Assembly (NCBI GenBank): GCA_015501595.1
Contig: JADNRX010000034.1
Coordinates: 212,643-276,642 of the forward strand
Origin: Hymenopellis radicata
Taxonomy: Eukaryota; Basidiomycota; Agaricomycetes; Agaricales; Physalacriaceae
Direction: 5' to 3'
Length of the DNA stretch: 64,000 bases
The position numbers and the translations under genes were made by a program. How positions within the stretch are numbered: the stretch's first letter is position 1; each line of letters begins with the position of its first letter. The notes below the pieces were generated by a model that made no database searches, was not told the origin of the DNA, and saw only the letters and a program-made list of their open reading frames with translations. This document shows, piece after piece, positions 11,665 through 23,700 of this stretch.

Positions 11665-12982
11665 TCGCAGAGTAATGCTGCAAACGACACTATTCAGTAC
11701 TGAACTGATTGTATAGTTTACGGTTACGTACTGGCGTAGTTTAGTGATAACTTGTTGGTGGTATACAAAAACGTCCTGCCTAGAATGTGGTGTGATAACT
11801 GTAGTCGGTCAGGTCAAAGCAAGTCTCATAGTCAAAGCGACGACTTGCCTTTGATTCTCGAGTCTTCTAGCACTAGTTTTCGTCTGCACTAAGGGTATCG
11901 GCTACAGTAGCACCACCATGAGCAACAGCGCCCAGAAGTAGTGAACTGCTTACTAGATTTTCGTGCACGACGGTATGAAAGCAAGCAATGGAGGCGTCGT
12001 CTTGATAGGAGCGATGATCCTAGTTCCTAATTGCCAGACTTGGGAGTAGGGCACGAGGAGGCTTGTTGGTCTCTGTTTGCCACGCACCCTCGTTGACTTG
12101 GCCGGTACGTACAGCGCAGGCATTGCTTCGACTTCAAAGCTTCAAGCTTCAAGCTTAACGGTGTGAGGATAATGAACAGCGATATAAAATGATATCATAA
12201 GAATTATCGTGGCATTACGTGCATGGAATATTCTTGGCTGTAACAGGACGCTACGGGGTAATTTCTCAATCAGAGATACGCGGCGAATATGGAGATATTA
12301 CTAGAGTCATGAGTACTGGAAGGGGGCAACTGACACATACTATGTATGGGTCAACTTCACAAAAGACGACCGTTAATGTTGGAGACGATAGACTCAGGAC
12401 ATCGAACAGGTGCCAGCTAAATTACCTGGCAAGACTCAACTTACCCGGCCCAAGACAGGACGAGGTCATCATCACACAGATAGAAAAGCACAGACAGAAA
12501 CGAAGAGGGAGTGATAGTAAAGCAAGATACAGAGCGAGTATGGGACGGAAGTAAATGCTAGGATGTGGGTGGAGGAGCCCTACGAGAACGGCAAAGAGAA
12601 GATAGATCGGGCCAATATCCTGAACACCTAGAATGAACATCAGCGGCACAGCGCGAGAGAAAATGAGGAAATAAACAGGGCAGCCAGGTGTCGTATTTCG
12701 TTTTCAAGTGACATGGCGTAAAAGTGTACGGCTGATAACAGCTTGATTAGAATTCACCGTTACCAGTATACCTCGTTTATGGCGTGATAGTGTAGAAAGA
12801 CGCGTCTTGGAGGATCGAGCGCGCACAAACGCGAAGGAAAGAGGCGAAGGTATCCTACATAACCTAATCGGGAACGGATAACAGCTTGTTGATGCGTGCT
12901 TGGCATTAGCCTCCGTCCAGTCAACTTCACTCGACCACCATCATCAGAGTCTTCTTCGCGTGAAGAAACTTGACAAACAGCG
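11665..12982. other. Intergenic between the disordered protein and Sm-G
   Basis: No gene supported. A minus-strand frame at 12422-12649 is strongly hydrophobic but has no recognisable motif. A short repeat of AAGCTTC units occurs near 12135-12155. The Sm-G promoter lies at the right end. Confidence 0.4.
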
Positions 12983-13315
12983 ATGTCGAAAGCATCTCAA
13001 CCCGAGCTCAAAAAGGTCTGCGTTACTCTCCTCATCATGCACAAAAACTTACTACGGGCACCCACAGTTCATGGACAAAAAGCTCTTTATCCATCTTCAA
13101 GGCGGGCGCCGTGTCTCTGGCACACTGCGCGGCTACGACCTCTTCCTCAACCTCGTTATCGACGATGCCAATGAGGAGAGTGTCCCAGGACAGAAGTTTC
13201 CGTTGGGCACAGTAGTACGTATCCATTTATTTGGTCTCGTTCCATCTAACGCGCCCTCCAGGTCATTCGTGGTAACAGCGTCACGTCAATGGAGACTTTA
13301 GAGACTATACGATAG
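12983..13315 (+). CDS. SNRPG: Small nuclear ribonucleoprotein G (Sm-G)
   Basis: Three exons, 12983-13015, 13068-13214 and 13262-13315, splice to a 77-residue protein, the usual size of Sm-G. It starts MSKASQPELKK and continues FMDKKLFIHLQGGRRVSG (Sm1 motif: FIHLQGGR...G), then GYDLFLNLVIDD and, after the last intron, the Sm2 motif VIRGNSVTSMETL. Sm-G is one of seven subunits of the ring that assembles on the U-rich Sm site of U1, U2, U4 and U5 snRNAs and is essential for splicing, which fits the intron-dense genome. Both introns have GT/AG ends (GTCTGC donor, then GTACGT). It is a small essential gene between unrelated neighbours. Identification is firm. Confidence 0.97.
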
Positions 13316-13791
13316 CCTTGGCTTTCTTTCCATCGTTCACCACCCTACTCGCCCTCTGTTGTATGACCCGACATCTCCTCTGACGGTCCCGTGTAAAATG
13401 TATCCAATATCCACATACTTGCTTGCAATCGATGTCTGTGCTCTACAAAACACAGCACGACTCTGGAAGTTGGAGGGCGCACGAACAACTACTAACTTGG
13501 GCTATGATTTCTTATTTGTTCAAAGATTCTACGCGTCAGCGAGGGAAGATCTTGCACGATGTTGACCTCGATCGCTCAACAAGATCCCAAGGTGATCTTT
13601 GTTCAACATCATCATTTTGGGTTGCGCAATTGACTATGTTACTTAGGGCAAGAGATCGATTTAGCCTGCTGAGCGGAAGCATTCGCGCTCTAATCTCAAT
13701 GCGCGCCCCATTACACCAATAGATATGAACACATTAAAGGTTTTCTTTTGTTTGAGTCACTCAGAAGGAATTGACCAGTCCTCGAGATCAA
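13316..13791. other. Intergenic, 3' side of Sm-G
   Basis: Open frames here are short and overlapping, with no recognisable protein. The stretch likely holds 3' UTRs of the converging Sm-G and F-box-like genes. Confidence 0.4.
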
Positions 13792-14965
13792 CTAAAGCAT
13801 GTTATCATCAGCTCGTCGGATCCGCGGATTCAGTCCAAGCCTGCACTCACTGGGTTGTGTATGGAGCTCAAATTTATTCCTAGCCATAAGCTCCGGCATC
13901 TCACAGAGCACCAGTGCATATTTCGCGTACCGTCTCAACTCCGCGTCCAACAAGCCCCTCTGACCATAATCGAGATGAAGATGCAGCTTCACATTCGGGT
14001 TCCTAAACCGCCCTGGCCTCAAAATCTCCTGCTCCAGCTCGTGCCAGTGGTTTCTGGCGTTCGTGAGGCCTCTACCAACCCGGACGAACAGCGTGTCGCG
14101 TATGAGGATGTGGATTTCGGATATGTTTCGTGGAAGCTCCTTGATGTGGGCTGGGACAAGCCATATTGAGCCCCACCCTGAGAGGACGATGCGCACGGTG
14201 GTGAGGTGGGTGTATTTCCTGAGGTGGAGGGGTGCGTTGGCTGTGGCTGCGTTGAGGATATGGCCGTTGACTCTAACCATGGAGTCGTTCGTAACTAGGT
14301 TACATGTTAGAGGGATTTACGGAGAGACGGGAGACCGTGAGCTGACTGTATATGATCTCTCTGAGCCGCCTTGGACTCTGGGTACTAGGAGGGCTGCCAT
14401 CGAAGAGAAAGCCGAACACTTTTGGACAGTGGCGCACAGAGACTGCTTCTGCGGCGTCCAAGTCAAAGCAGTGTTGTATATCGTTGATGATAGGATACTT
14501 CCTCGTCGTGGGATGGCGTAGCGCAGAGCCCAGCTGACTCTCTACCTTCACTGCCGGCAATATCCCAGACTGGGACTCGTATCCCAGCGTCAGCGTGATG
14601 TATGTCTGCCAGTCACTCAGAAAGGTAACCTGACGCAGGTTGGAAAAGAGACGACGTGTAATCAGATTGTGGACATCCACGCCGACTTTGTTGCTGAATT
14701 GCGACAGGGACATCATCGGTGAGGCATGATGGGTGAAGAAGTCTCCTATGAGCACGAGCTCGCGGACGAAGGACGCAGGTTCAGCGGGGACGGGAAGTGG
14801 GAATGCTTTGCGACTGTTGAGGTTGACGGTCTTGAAGAGAATTCGGCGCCCTCCAGGGAGGAAGGAGGAGTGGACGAGACAGCAAGTGCGCGCTGTTTTC
14901 AGGTCATGGCCGTCGAGTTCTGAGAGGATCTTGTCGATGAGCTCTTGGGCCAGTTGTATGTGCAT
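13792..14965 (-). CDS. F-box-like protein (basidiomycete family)
   Basis: Two exons, 14347-14965 and 13792-14294. The 52 nt intron (GTCAGC donor, CTAAC branch-like motif, CTAG acceptor) joins the frames and yields 373 residues. The N-terminus, IQLAQELIDKILSELDGHDL, then TARTCCLVHSSFLPGGRRILF, is a degenerate F-box of the type very common in Agaricomycetes (LPxELIDxIIDxL...L..C.LV...W....R..LF). The remainder lacks clear LRRs but has the Leu-spaced segments typical of this family. If functional it would recruit a substrate to an SCF ubiquitin ligase through Skp1; the substrate is unknown. This family expands by duplication, and another branch of it is present at 18 and 33.5 kb. Confidence 0.7.
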
Positions 14966-15840
14966 GATGCAGAGATTGCACCGGAGATTGAGCTAATGAT
15001 CAGCGTAAGGAAAACTGCTATGGATGAGGAGCAACGGTACCCTTTAGTTTAAAGAGGTAGTGAAAAAAGGTAGTAGTGTCGGAGACACGCTTCCTACTGA
15101 TGATAAGATGGAAAGACGCGTCTTTGATATAGGACGTGCCGCATGTTCTCCTCATGTTCAAGTCTTATCTCCGCCTAATCTCCGTTTGTCGCAAAATGTG
15201 TCTCTTCCATAATCCATTGCACTCAGATAGAGGTACAACGTACCTCTTTACCCGCCATGCCCAGTCCACTTACTGTTGTTAATAATCCGTGAACTCTTTC
15301 GTACAAGGCTGATTCGTTAAGAAGCATGCGTTCATGCCAGTGATCGTACAGTCGATAAGACTGACTTCCAGCAGTTTAAAGACGATCTCAATTAGAGCCG
15401 CCGAAGTGAACAGAATGTTACAACAACCCTGGGAAGTCAACCAAGGGGCGAAAGTTATGGCGATAACCACCATTCACAGGAAACAAACACAATATATTCG
15501 TTCTACGGTACATGACAAGAGGCGTTTTCATGCCATCATGAGGAGTAAAAAGTGGTAGTTGAGCTTCAGAGATGCTGGTGATGAATTGTAGTCGTCAGGT
15601 GAATTGAAGCATTAGTCGAGCGCATATAGAATCGAAGGTACCAGGCGTAGATAAGATCTGAAGTCTTTGCAGATTCTTGAAGATAACACGGCCGGGCGTC
15701 TGAGGGTGATCTAGGTGCAGTCAGGATGTCACCAAACAAGTAGAACGTAGAGTAAGAGCTCGAAGGAAGATTTGGGTCGACCTGAGGGAGCAAGAGTCAG
15801 TTATGACATTGAGACCAAAATGGAATGACAATTACCTTTC
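14966..15840. other. Intergenic upstream of the F-box-like gene
   Basis: No gene supported; only short overlapping open frames on both strands. Confidence 0.35.
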
Positions 15841-15849
15841 ACGCATTCT

Positions 15850-16330
15850 TCCCCGCAACGACGCGACACTTCATTGGAAGATGTACATCATCTAACTTTT
15901 CAGAGCCCCCCGGGGATCGGACTCGGAGGGATGAAGCACTCAACGATGTTACTCGGAGCAAATTTGGTCGTTCTGGAAAAGAGGTCAGTCGAAGGTCTCG
16001 TAAGCTGTGAGGAAGACTCGACGTACGGGACTAGTTTTCGTTCGGGCAACGACGAGACACTTTGTAAAAGATGCACATCGTCTAACTTTTCATAGCCACC
16101 ACCAAGGATCGGACTCGGGGGGATGAAGCGCTCGACGAAATTCAATCGGAGCAAAACTGGTCGGCCTGAAAAATGCGTTAGTGTCAAGGCCGAGTCGACG
16201 GAGAAGAGGCTCACAGTAAGAGTTTTCGTTCGGGCGACGACGCAGCACTTCTGTTATGTCGAAGATGCACATCGTCTAGCATTTCAGAGCTCCCGAGGGT
16301 CGGACTCGAGGGATGAAGAGCCTCAAAAAA
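15850..16330. repeat. Three diverged tandem units of about 190 bp
   Basis: The same landmark series recurs three times: a CGACGA.ACACTT-like block, then GAAGATGCACATCGTCTAAC, then TTTCAGAGC-like, GATCGGACTCG-like and GGGATGAAG. The ATGYACATC core starts at about 15881, 16071 and 16265, giving periods of 190 and 194 bp. Copies differ by substitutions and small indels. Several overlapping open frames run through the repeat on both strands, which is expected from the periodicity and does not indicate a gene. Confidence 0.7.
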
Positions 16331-18055
16331 GGTTGGTGGCTTTCATAGTAGCATAAGTTGTTGTTGAGTAGTCGGCATAGCATAGTGGTGTATCAATTTT
16401 TGAGTTGGTAGCCGCATAGTCGTAGTCGTTTCGGAGGATGCATAGCAGTCGTTTTGAGCGCGAGGCAGCGGAGACATAGAAGCGCTCACGGCTTACGCCT
16501 CGGAGAACCAGGGACCCATGGCCACGGAGCACTCACATTGGGGCGCTCACGGATTACGCCACCGAACAACAACAGCGAGTCGACGAACATTCGTACCCGA
16601 TGAGGATGCGTCAACCGTCCGACGACTGCACAGCGCCATTTCTGACCCGATTAGGTTGGCCTCTTGCTGCGAGTACTTGTCGGACAGCCTTAGCGTGCGC
16701 ACATCAAGCGGTGAGAGTCACTCTAGCTGAGGAGAAGGCTGAATGGGTATGGTGTTTGTGGCCATAGAAGAGAGAGGGAACTAGACGACCGATGTTAGTA
16801 AGGACAAAGATATGTCGTGCAGAGACTTACAAGAAAGAGAAAAGCAAAACATAGAAAGCAAAGTCTGGATCGCCGTCAGCGACGTGAAGTAGCACATAGA
16901 ATTAGTGGCGTACTTGATTGGGGACCCTCCCCAGCAAGGCTTCGACGATCTGTTATGTGGCGCAGTTGTGCAGCCGATCGTGCGTGCAATTAATCGCGAC
17001 CGTGGCGACGTATTAGTCTTGCCAGGTCGGACAACGTCTGTATGACATGTCAGGTCGTTATGACCAGGGGGGTGGATGAGTTGCGATCTACAAACGCAAG
17101 GTCAACGAGAAGCCCTGCGATGAGGAAGCAGAGGACAGTACCATTGCACGATAAAGCGACCGCAACGACGACGAGGCAAAGGTGCTCGACGTCTAAGGCT
17201 CATGATGGTGGTGCTGGTGGTAGAAGAGAGAGCCGGAATGAAGGAAAAGGAATTGAGGCTCCCTCTTTTATAGGGCAAACCGCCTGGCCCGCGCAAACAG
17301 CCCCCAACAGCTTACCGTGCAGCCATCAGCGCATGATTGAGCGCTATTGTCCCAAAAAGTCGGCGGAGATCAGCACAGGATCGTCCCTCTTCCTTGGAGT
17401 TTCCGTCTCCCGAATGCGCGTTCGACGCGTTGTCTCCTCCGCTGTGGAGGTTTTCGGATGTGCGATAACTCGAGGATGGCACTTCAAGCACCGAAATCGA
17501 CCTAGAAATGCGTGCAGCACGCGTAGCTGTCCATTCCAGATTTGGGCGATTGTGGGTCCTCCTTCCCATGTCCATCCTCGCGTATCAGCAGATATGCAGG
17601 TCCGCGCGTCGCCTTGTTCTTGGAATGCTGTCCTTTTGTTCTTCCATTTTCAGAACAAGGACTAGGACTGGTTTTCATCAGAAAGTAGCGCTGACTTCGG
17701 AAAATGGAGCGGAAAATGGACATGGCAAATGGAGATCTGGAGGCGTACTTCTGGTCCCTTCCGTTGGACGCATCTTCCGATTTGATCTACTCTATTGTTG
17801 TTATCCTTTTGAGTATCTAGTAGATGAGAGACACGGCACGCCTTCATGCACACACCAGACCTTGAGGCAACCTTGAGGGAAGAAACAAGATCAATTTCTT
17901 AGGTAATCATCCTCCTTCTTGCACTCGCACTTCAAGTGAGACCCAAGCACTAGTGCGATTCCAAAGACTCTCATAATTGTGCGATTTCAAGCACCATATC
18001 TGTGAGTCTCCTCCGTAGCTTACAGCATGTACACTACTAACTTCAACTGTAGCTT
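16331..18055. other. 1.7 kb with no convincing gene
   Basis: The longest frame (17042-17665, plus) is basic and unlike any protein I recognise and is crossed by an equally long minus-strand frame. From about 17893 the sequence is homologous to the leader at 33320-33524, so the last ~160 bases belong to the duplicated F-box unit. Confidence 0.4.
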
Positions 18056-19346
18056 ATGATCCATTTACCGCAAGAAATATGGGACAAAATCATCGACAAG
18101 GTTGCAAATGATGCACTTTTCGCACCCAACGTCCATCTGCTCCGTCAGAATCGTGACACCTTGCGTGCTTGTGCTCTAGTCTGTACACTCTGGACAGCAA
18201 GAGCACAGAAGGCTCTCTTTCGGACTCTCGAAATCACATTCGTTCTTCACGACAAGTCGTTCAACGACCCATTCGGTTTTCCATTCTATAAGGGTCTCAG
18301 GAAGCGCACACATTTGCTTTCGTACGTGAAGCATTTAACAATCAGCTTCATACCTGAGTGCGCTGATAAACGGCTGCTTCCGTTCTCATTTACCCGTCTC
18401 ATTCGCTACTTGAAAATTGAACGAAGGCTGCGCTATGTCCTCGACGTTATCAAAAGTCTCCGGGCTGTTGAACAACTGGAAGTCGATGCCGATCTCCTAG
18501 CACCCTGTGTATTCATGCCACTTCTTACTAAGGACGTCTATTCAGCACTGTTGGCCGTCCTCCACCTTCCATCGTTAACCACTCTCCGCTTCTCGGAGGG
18601 CGTCGTAGCGGATCTCTTCGCGCTCCTTCGCGAATGTCCCCAGATCACGCGTTTGGTCGTCGGGCCCATATTCTGTCTGGGACGTGCTGATGTCGCTACC
18701 CTTGTCCCACCGAAGCTCGATTCCTTGGTAGAGCTGGTTTGCCATGACAAATATTTCCTTCGACGTCTTGAGACCCTCTTTCCCTCTCAGCAAATGATTA
18801 ATTATCGTTCCCTCCGGTACCTTCACTTTGGCAGTGAGGGTTGTGTTACTAGCCAGGGACCAGATGATGACTCTCGGTGGATCGCAGGCGTGCTGCGTCG
18901 CCTGGACGGGAAATTACAGCATCTTTCGCTTTGTATTTACCCCACTGGTAGGCTCTAACTCGTCTTGTGTCTTCTCAAACTCATTTCACGCAGAGCCGCT
19001 CTGGCGTCTCTTCGACTTTTCGAATCTCGTCTACCTTGAGTTGAGAACACACTGGTGCGACGAGTCGGGGGCATGGTGGATCGACTGGCTCATACAGTCT
19101 TTCTCTATCCCTTCGGCATCAATCAAAATTCAGGAACTTAAGCTGTCGTGCAGACAATCTGGTACTGTGGATGTTGATTGGCAACCACAGTTACTGCAGT
19201 GGAACGTTTTCGATAAATATCTGGCCTCGTGGCCTGAACTGCAAAGGGTCATCTTGAAGACATGGCGTACAGAATACATGATCGATGGGTTTCCGGAGAT
19301 GAAGAAACACGGTAAACTGATTCATGAGCCTTTTCTGGCACGCTAG
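18056..19346 (+). CDS. F-box-like protein, intact copy of a duplicated gene
   Basis: Two exons, 18056-18947 and 18994-19346, split inside a codon (YPT|EPLWRLF), give 414 residues. The N-terminus MIHLPQEIWDKIIDKVAND with ACALVCTLWTARAQKALFRTL is an F-box of the Agaricomycete type, followed by Leu-rich segments (SYVKHLTISF, LPSLTTLRFSEG, ECPQITRLVVG, PKLDSLVELVC, FSNLVYLELRTHW) that resemble irregular LRRs. The predicted role is the substrate-recognition subunit of an SCF ubiquitin ligase; the target is unknown. A close paralogue with two frameshifts lies at 33525-34854, and a piece of FAD-oxidase sequence lies downstream of both copies. Confidence 0.8.
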
Positions 19347-19900
19347 GAGGGAGTCCATTAGTCGGATAATGGTTGGTGCCAATGCTCTGTGCACATACCA
19401 AGTGCTCGTCGAATGTAGGAAGTTGATACGGTGCTTTCGCGAAGAAACAGGAGTGGGGGGAACACTGGCAGGAGGAAAAGTATGTCGGATTCGGAGGCTC
19501 CTTGAGCACGCGTTCTTCTCAAATCCTCCGCTTGCCGGCTACAACAGTAATTCAAGTTTCATTTGCCGGTAAGTGACTCGCGCTTCTGTCTAATTCCAGA
19601 TTCTGATATAGGGCGGTTCGTGGCTCCAGGTTGAACGTTGAGCTACAATCGCCCCAGACAGCATTTCAGATAGAGATAACTTTATGGTTTCGTTTGGGTC
19701 CGTTGAATACATTGAAATTGTAGGAGTCCAAACATAGTATATAATCATGTATGCAGCGTAAAACTGTTTTCTTCGGGTCAAACGGGCTCGACTCTAAACT
19801 CGGTATGTCTTTCAAGTCCTTGGTGATAACGAGACGACCGGCTAGGACCATGAGAAGGGTCGTAACCTCTGAGCTGGCCGATACCAAGGCGAAAACAAGT
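19347..19900. other. Downstream of the F-box-like gene
   Basis: No gene supported. Short open frames on both strands only. Confidence 0.35.
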
Positions 19901-19904
19901 GTCA

Positions 19905-20060
19905 ACCAGAGCGAAATTCAGTAGTTCCACGAACCGCTTCGCGTGGAATGCGGTCGAAACTCCCGTGAAAACACCTTGAGAATCCCACTGTCTCTTCAGC
20001 GCCTTCGATTTCGCCAACCTCTCCGCCCCACGGTACCTCTCCTGGTCCAATCACGATAAG
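19905..20060 (-). pseudogene. Relic of the C-terminal end of a BBE-type FAD oxidase
   Basis: The reverse strand reads NATY..W, RYRGAERLAKSKALKRQWDSQGVFT in broken frames. It matches the last exon of the oxidase at 31461-32994 (RYRGAERLAKLRALKRQWDPQGVF) at the nucleotide level. About 17 bases are missing between the TRS and RYRGAE segments, so the frame is broken, and nothing of the FAD-binding domain remains. It is inverted relative to the F-box gene beside it, whereas the fragment at 35142 is in the same orientation as its F-box neighbour. Confidence 0.75.
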
Positions 20061-20785
20061 TTGCATTGCTCTTGGGATGGCGTTCTTGTCTGACTGGAAA
20101 TCATAACGGGCGGCAGGCGCGGGCGGATTAGACGCCAGCGAATTAATGTCAGAGGCATCCGGAGGATGTTGCTCGAGGGTTCTCCACATTGAGTAGTAAC
20201 AGGTGTCATAATCCTGAGCGTACTCTGGCAGTTCCTCGGTAAGCAGTAACGCGATACGTATGATTGACAGATAGAAATCAACCGCAAGCAACAATTTTGC
20301 GTGGCGGAGCGTAGAAGAGATGCCACGTCCTTGACTCCTTGTAAGAGATGAAAGATGAATCTGAAGGTGAGCTCCGAGTCATGAGACACGGCACGCAGAC
20401 ATGCATTGATACAGCTCTTTTTCTGTCCCGAGTCGAGAGTTAGGACCAGAGAATGAATCAACTAGTGCCTCCCAACAATATATCAGCGCCTCAGCAGTTA
20501 TTATGCTGAATGGCCAAAAAGTGAAGAAAGACTGTGGACAGGTGATCGCTCTTCGTGGGAAAGTTGGCTCGGCTTCCCGATTTGGGACGTTGAGAAAGGA
20601 GGGCCTGACGTTCAAGGTCAAGCCGCTTGTTACAAGCGCCGTCGCTACGGCTCCCTCTATCCTTATTATTCCACTCGCTTCTCTTTAACGAATTTTCGCC
20701 TTTCGACGAAATTTACGACCTTTTCCTGGAGAGCCGGCGATCGATTAAGGGCCATTGGGACGGGGACATCCACTAATACAACATC
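20061..20785. other. Upstream region of myosin II
   Basis: Minus-strand frames at 20051-20461 overlap each other in different phases and resemble nothing I know. The right part is expected to hold the myosin promoter and 5' UTR. Confidence 0.35.
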
Positions 20786-23700
20786 ATGCCTGCGCCAAGG
20801 CTATCCCAGAATGCGGAGGCGGCTCGCGCTGCTGCACAGCAGGCAGAGTTCAACGAGAAGAAATGGGTCTGGGTACCGGACGAGAAGGAGGGCTATCTTG
20901 CGGGTTGGGTCAATAAGGAGGAGAACGACATTGGCGAGATTATAATGGCAGCTGGCGGCGACGTACGTTTCCGAAATCATCTCGCGCAGCCCACTTTGAC
21001 GCCCTGGTAGTTTCGAAAAGTCCCATTATACGCTCTGTCCAAGATGAATCCGCCCAAGTTTGACCGTGTTGCGGACATTGCAGATCTCACGTTCCTGAAC
21101 GAGGCCAGCGTGGTGCACAATCTCCGCCTACGATATGGATCTGGCGCTATCTACGTGAGTATACTAATCTATCAAGTGAACAGTGCTCAATCTTGGCTCA
21201 GACGTATTCCGGTCTGTTCTTAGTCGCCATCAATCCCTACCAGTCCCTACCTCTCTATTCCGATGCTATCGTCCAGCAATATCGCGGCAAACGCAAGGAC
21301 GAAAACTCGCCTCACATATTTGCCGTTGCTGAACGCGCCTGGGTCAACATGGGCGAAGAAAGAGAGAATCAGAGCATCTTGATCACGTACGTTCACTTTC
21401 TCGACCGTCTCTGCGATGATCGCTTATACACTGATATAGCGGAGAGTCCGGTGCCGGCAAGACTGAAAGCACGAAGAAAGTCATTCAATATCTAGCTGCT
21501 ATCGCAACAGATGTTCATGCACCTACACCATCCCATTCGCGTTCTCCGACGCTCACTGGATCCGGCTTTGTCGCGTCGATGCCGAGCACAGGTTTACCGC
21601 GTAGTGGCTCATTCAAACGCGGTCACACCGCATCTCCATCCGTCGGTTCAGCCTTGACTGCAAAGGGGCGCTTGGGTCTTCTTGAGCGCCAAATCCTTCA
21701 AGCCAATCCCATCTTGGAAGCCTTCGGAAATGCTCAAACGCAACGTAACAACAACTCAAGTCGTTTCGGCAAATTCGTCAGGATTACGTTCGCGCCTGAC
21801 GGCAGTATCGCAGGTGCCAACATCGATTGGTATCTATTGGAGAAGAGTCGAGTTGTTGTGCGTAGCGAAGCAGAGCGGAACTTCCACGTCTTTTACCAGC
21901 TGATGGTCGGCGGCGGCGCTTTGAAAGGTATTAACAGTTCGACCTTTGTGGCGTCAAACTAATTGAGCAACTGTTAGATAAACTCTTACTCGAAGGAGGG
22001 ATTGAAGACTACGAATACCTGAACAAGAGCAGAAGAGAAGTCGATGGCGTTGACGACCTTCATGAATGGGCTCTCCTGAAAGTAAGCGGATTTGATTTAT
22101 AGTCCAGCTGTTATCTGACTATGGTCGTCCCCTCTAGTCTGGTCTTGATGTGGTCGGCTTTTCTGAGGCTGAGCAGTTCGATCTCTTCCGCATCGTCGCA
22201 GCTATCCTCCATATCGGCAACATCGTTATCACTTCAACCAGAGGAGACGACGCCATGATGCCTCAGACCTCCCAAGCTGAGCGTCTGTGTCATCTGCTCG
22301 GTCTGCCTGTCGAGGACTTCAAACGTGCAGTCCTCCAACCTCGCGTTCTGGCTGGTCGAGAATGGGTCTCACAGGCGCGCACTCAACAGCAGGCTCTCGA
22401 CGAGTTATCGGCGCTCTGCAAGACCCTTTACGAGAAGTCCTTCGGGTCCATCGTCGACCGAATCAACCAAGCCCTTGACCGGCCATCCTCCAAGTCGACC
22501 TTCATCGGAGTACTCGATATCGCCGGTTTTGAAATCTTCGAAATCAACACCTACGAGCAGCTCCTCATCAACTATACGAACGAGAAGCTTCAGCAGTTCT
22601 TCAACCACCACATGTTCGTTTTGGAACAGGAGGAATATAGTCGAGAAGGTATCAAGTGGGACTACATGAACTTCGGTCTCGATTTGCAGCCCACCATCGA
22701 CCTGATAGAGTCAACGGGCAACACGATTGGTATTTTGAGCTGTCTGGATGAAGAGTGTATTATGCCGAGGGCCACCGACAAGACCTTCACGAGCAAGCTG
22801 CATGGCTTTTGGGCTGTAACGAGCGGAGGGGAAGACGAGCATCCCGGCAAGGCGAAATACGAGCCTGCGCGGTTCCAGCAGGGCTTCCTCATCCAACATT
22901 ACGCCGCCAAAGTCGAATATCGCACAGGTGGTTGGCTCGAAAAGAACAAGGATCCTTTGAACGACAATCTAACACGCATTCTTGCCAAGTCGAAGGAGCC
23001 CTACGTTGCCAACCTCTTTGCTGAATTTGCCGAGGGCTCGAAAGGTCTGCCCATGGTGAAGAAGCGTGTCAAGAGGGGTGCTTTCAGGACGGTCGGACAA
23101 AGGCACAAGGAGCAGTTATCAAGTCTCATGGCTCAGCTCCAAGCTACCCAACCCCATTTTGTTCGATGTATCGTTCCGAATAGCCACAAGAAACCAGGCC
23201 GGATCGACGTCCCTCTTGTCCTCGACCAGCTCAGGTGCAATGGTGTTTTGGAGGGCATCCGTATCGCACGTCTTGGATACCCTAATCGTCTTCCGTTTGT
23301 CGAGTTCCGCCAGCGTTATGAAGTGCTCACACCTGGCATTATACCTCCTGGATACATGGACGGACGGGAGGCGTGCCAGCGCATGGTGAAGACTCTTGAT
23401 CTAGACGACTCGATATACAAGATCGGTACATCCAAGATTTTCTTCAAAGCTGGTGTTCTTGCCGAGTTGGAAGAACGCCGTGACCTTCTTTTGTTTGATA
23501 TTTTCTCTCGGTTGCAAGCTGTAGCCCGGAAGTGGACCGCGCGCCGACAGATCAAGAAGGTTCTCAATCGTGCTATAGCTGCACGAACGATTCAACGGAA
23601 TGCTCGTATCTACGGCGAGCTCCGCGACTGGCCGTGGTGGAAACTCTACACAAAGGTTTGGTTTATATTATTGTTGGCTATCATGGAATTGACGTTTAAC

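Noticed and set aside
12422..12649. Hydrophobic minus-strand ORF, possible small membrane protein
   Set aside because: No conserved motif, no identifiable start context and no neighbouring exon; hydrophobicity alone is insufficient.
14290..14350. Apparent frameshift in the F-box-like gene at 14.3 kb
   Set aside because: A 52 base intron with correct phase and a branch-like CTAAC joins the two frames.
17042..17665. 207-codon plus-strand ORF
   Set aside because: Basic, non-conserved composition, a long frame also open on the opposite strand, and no splice or motif evidence.
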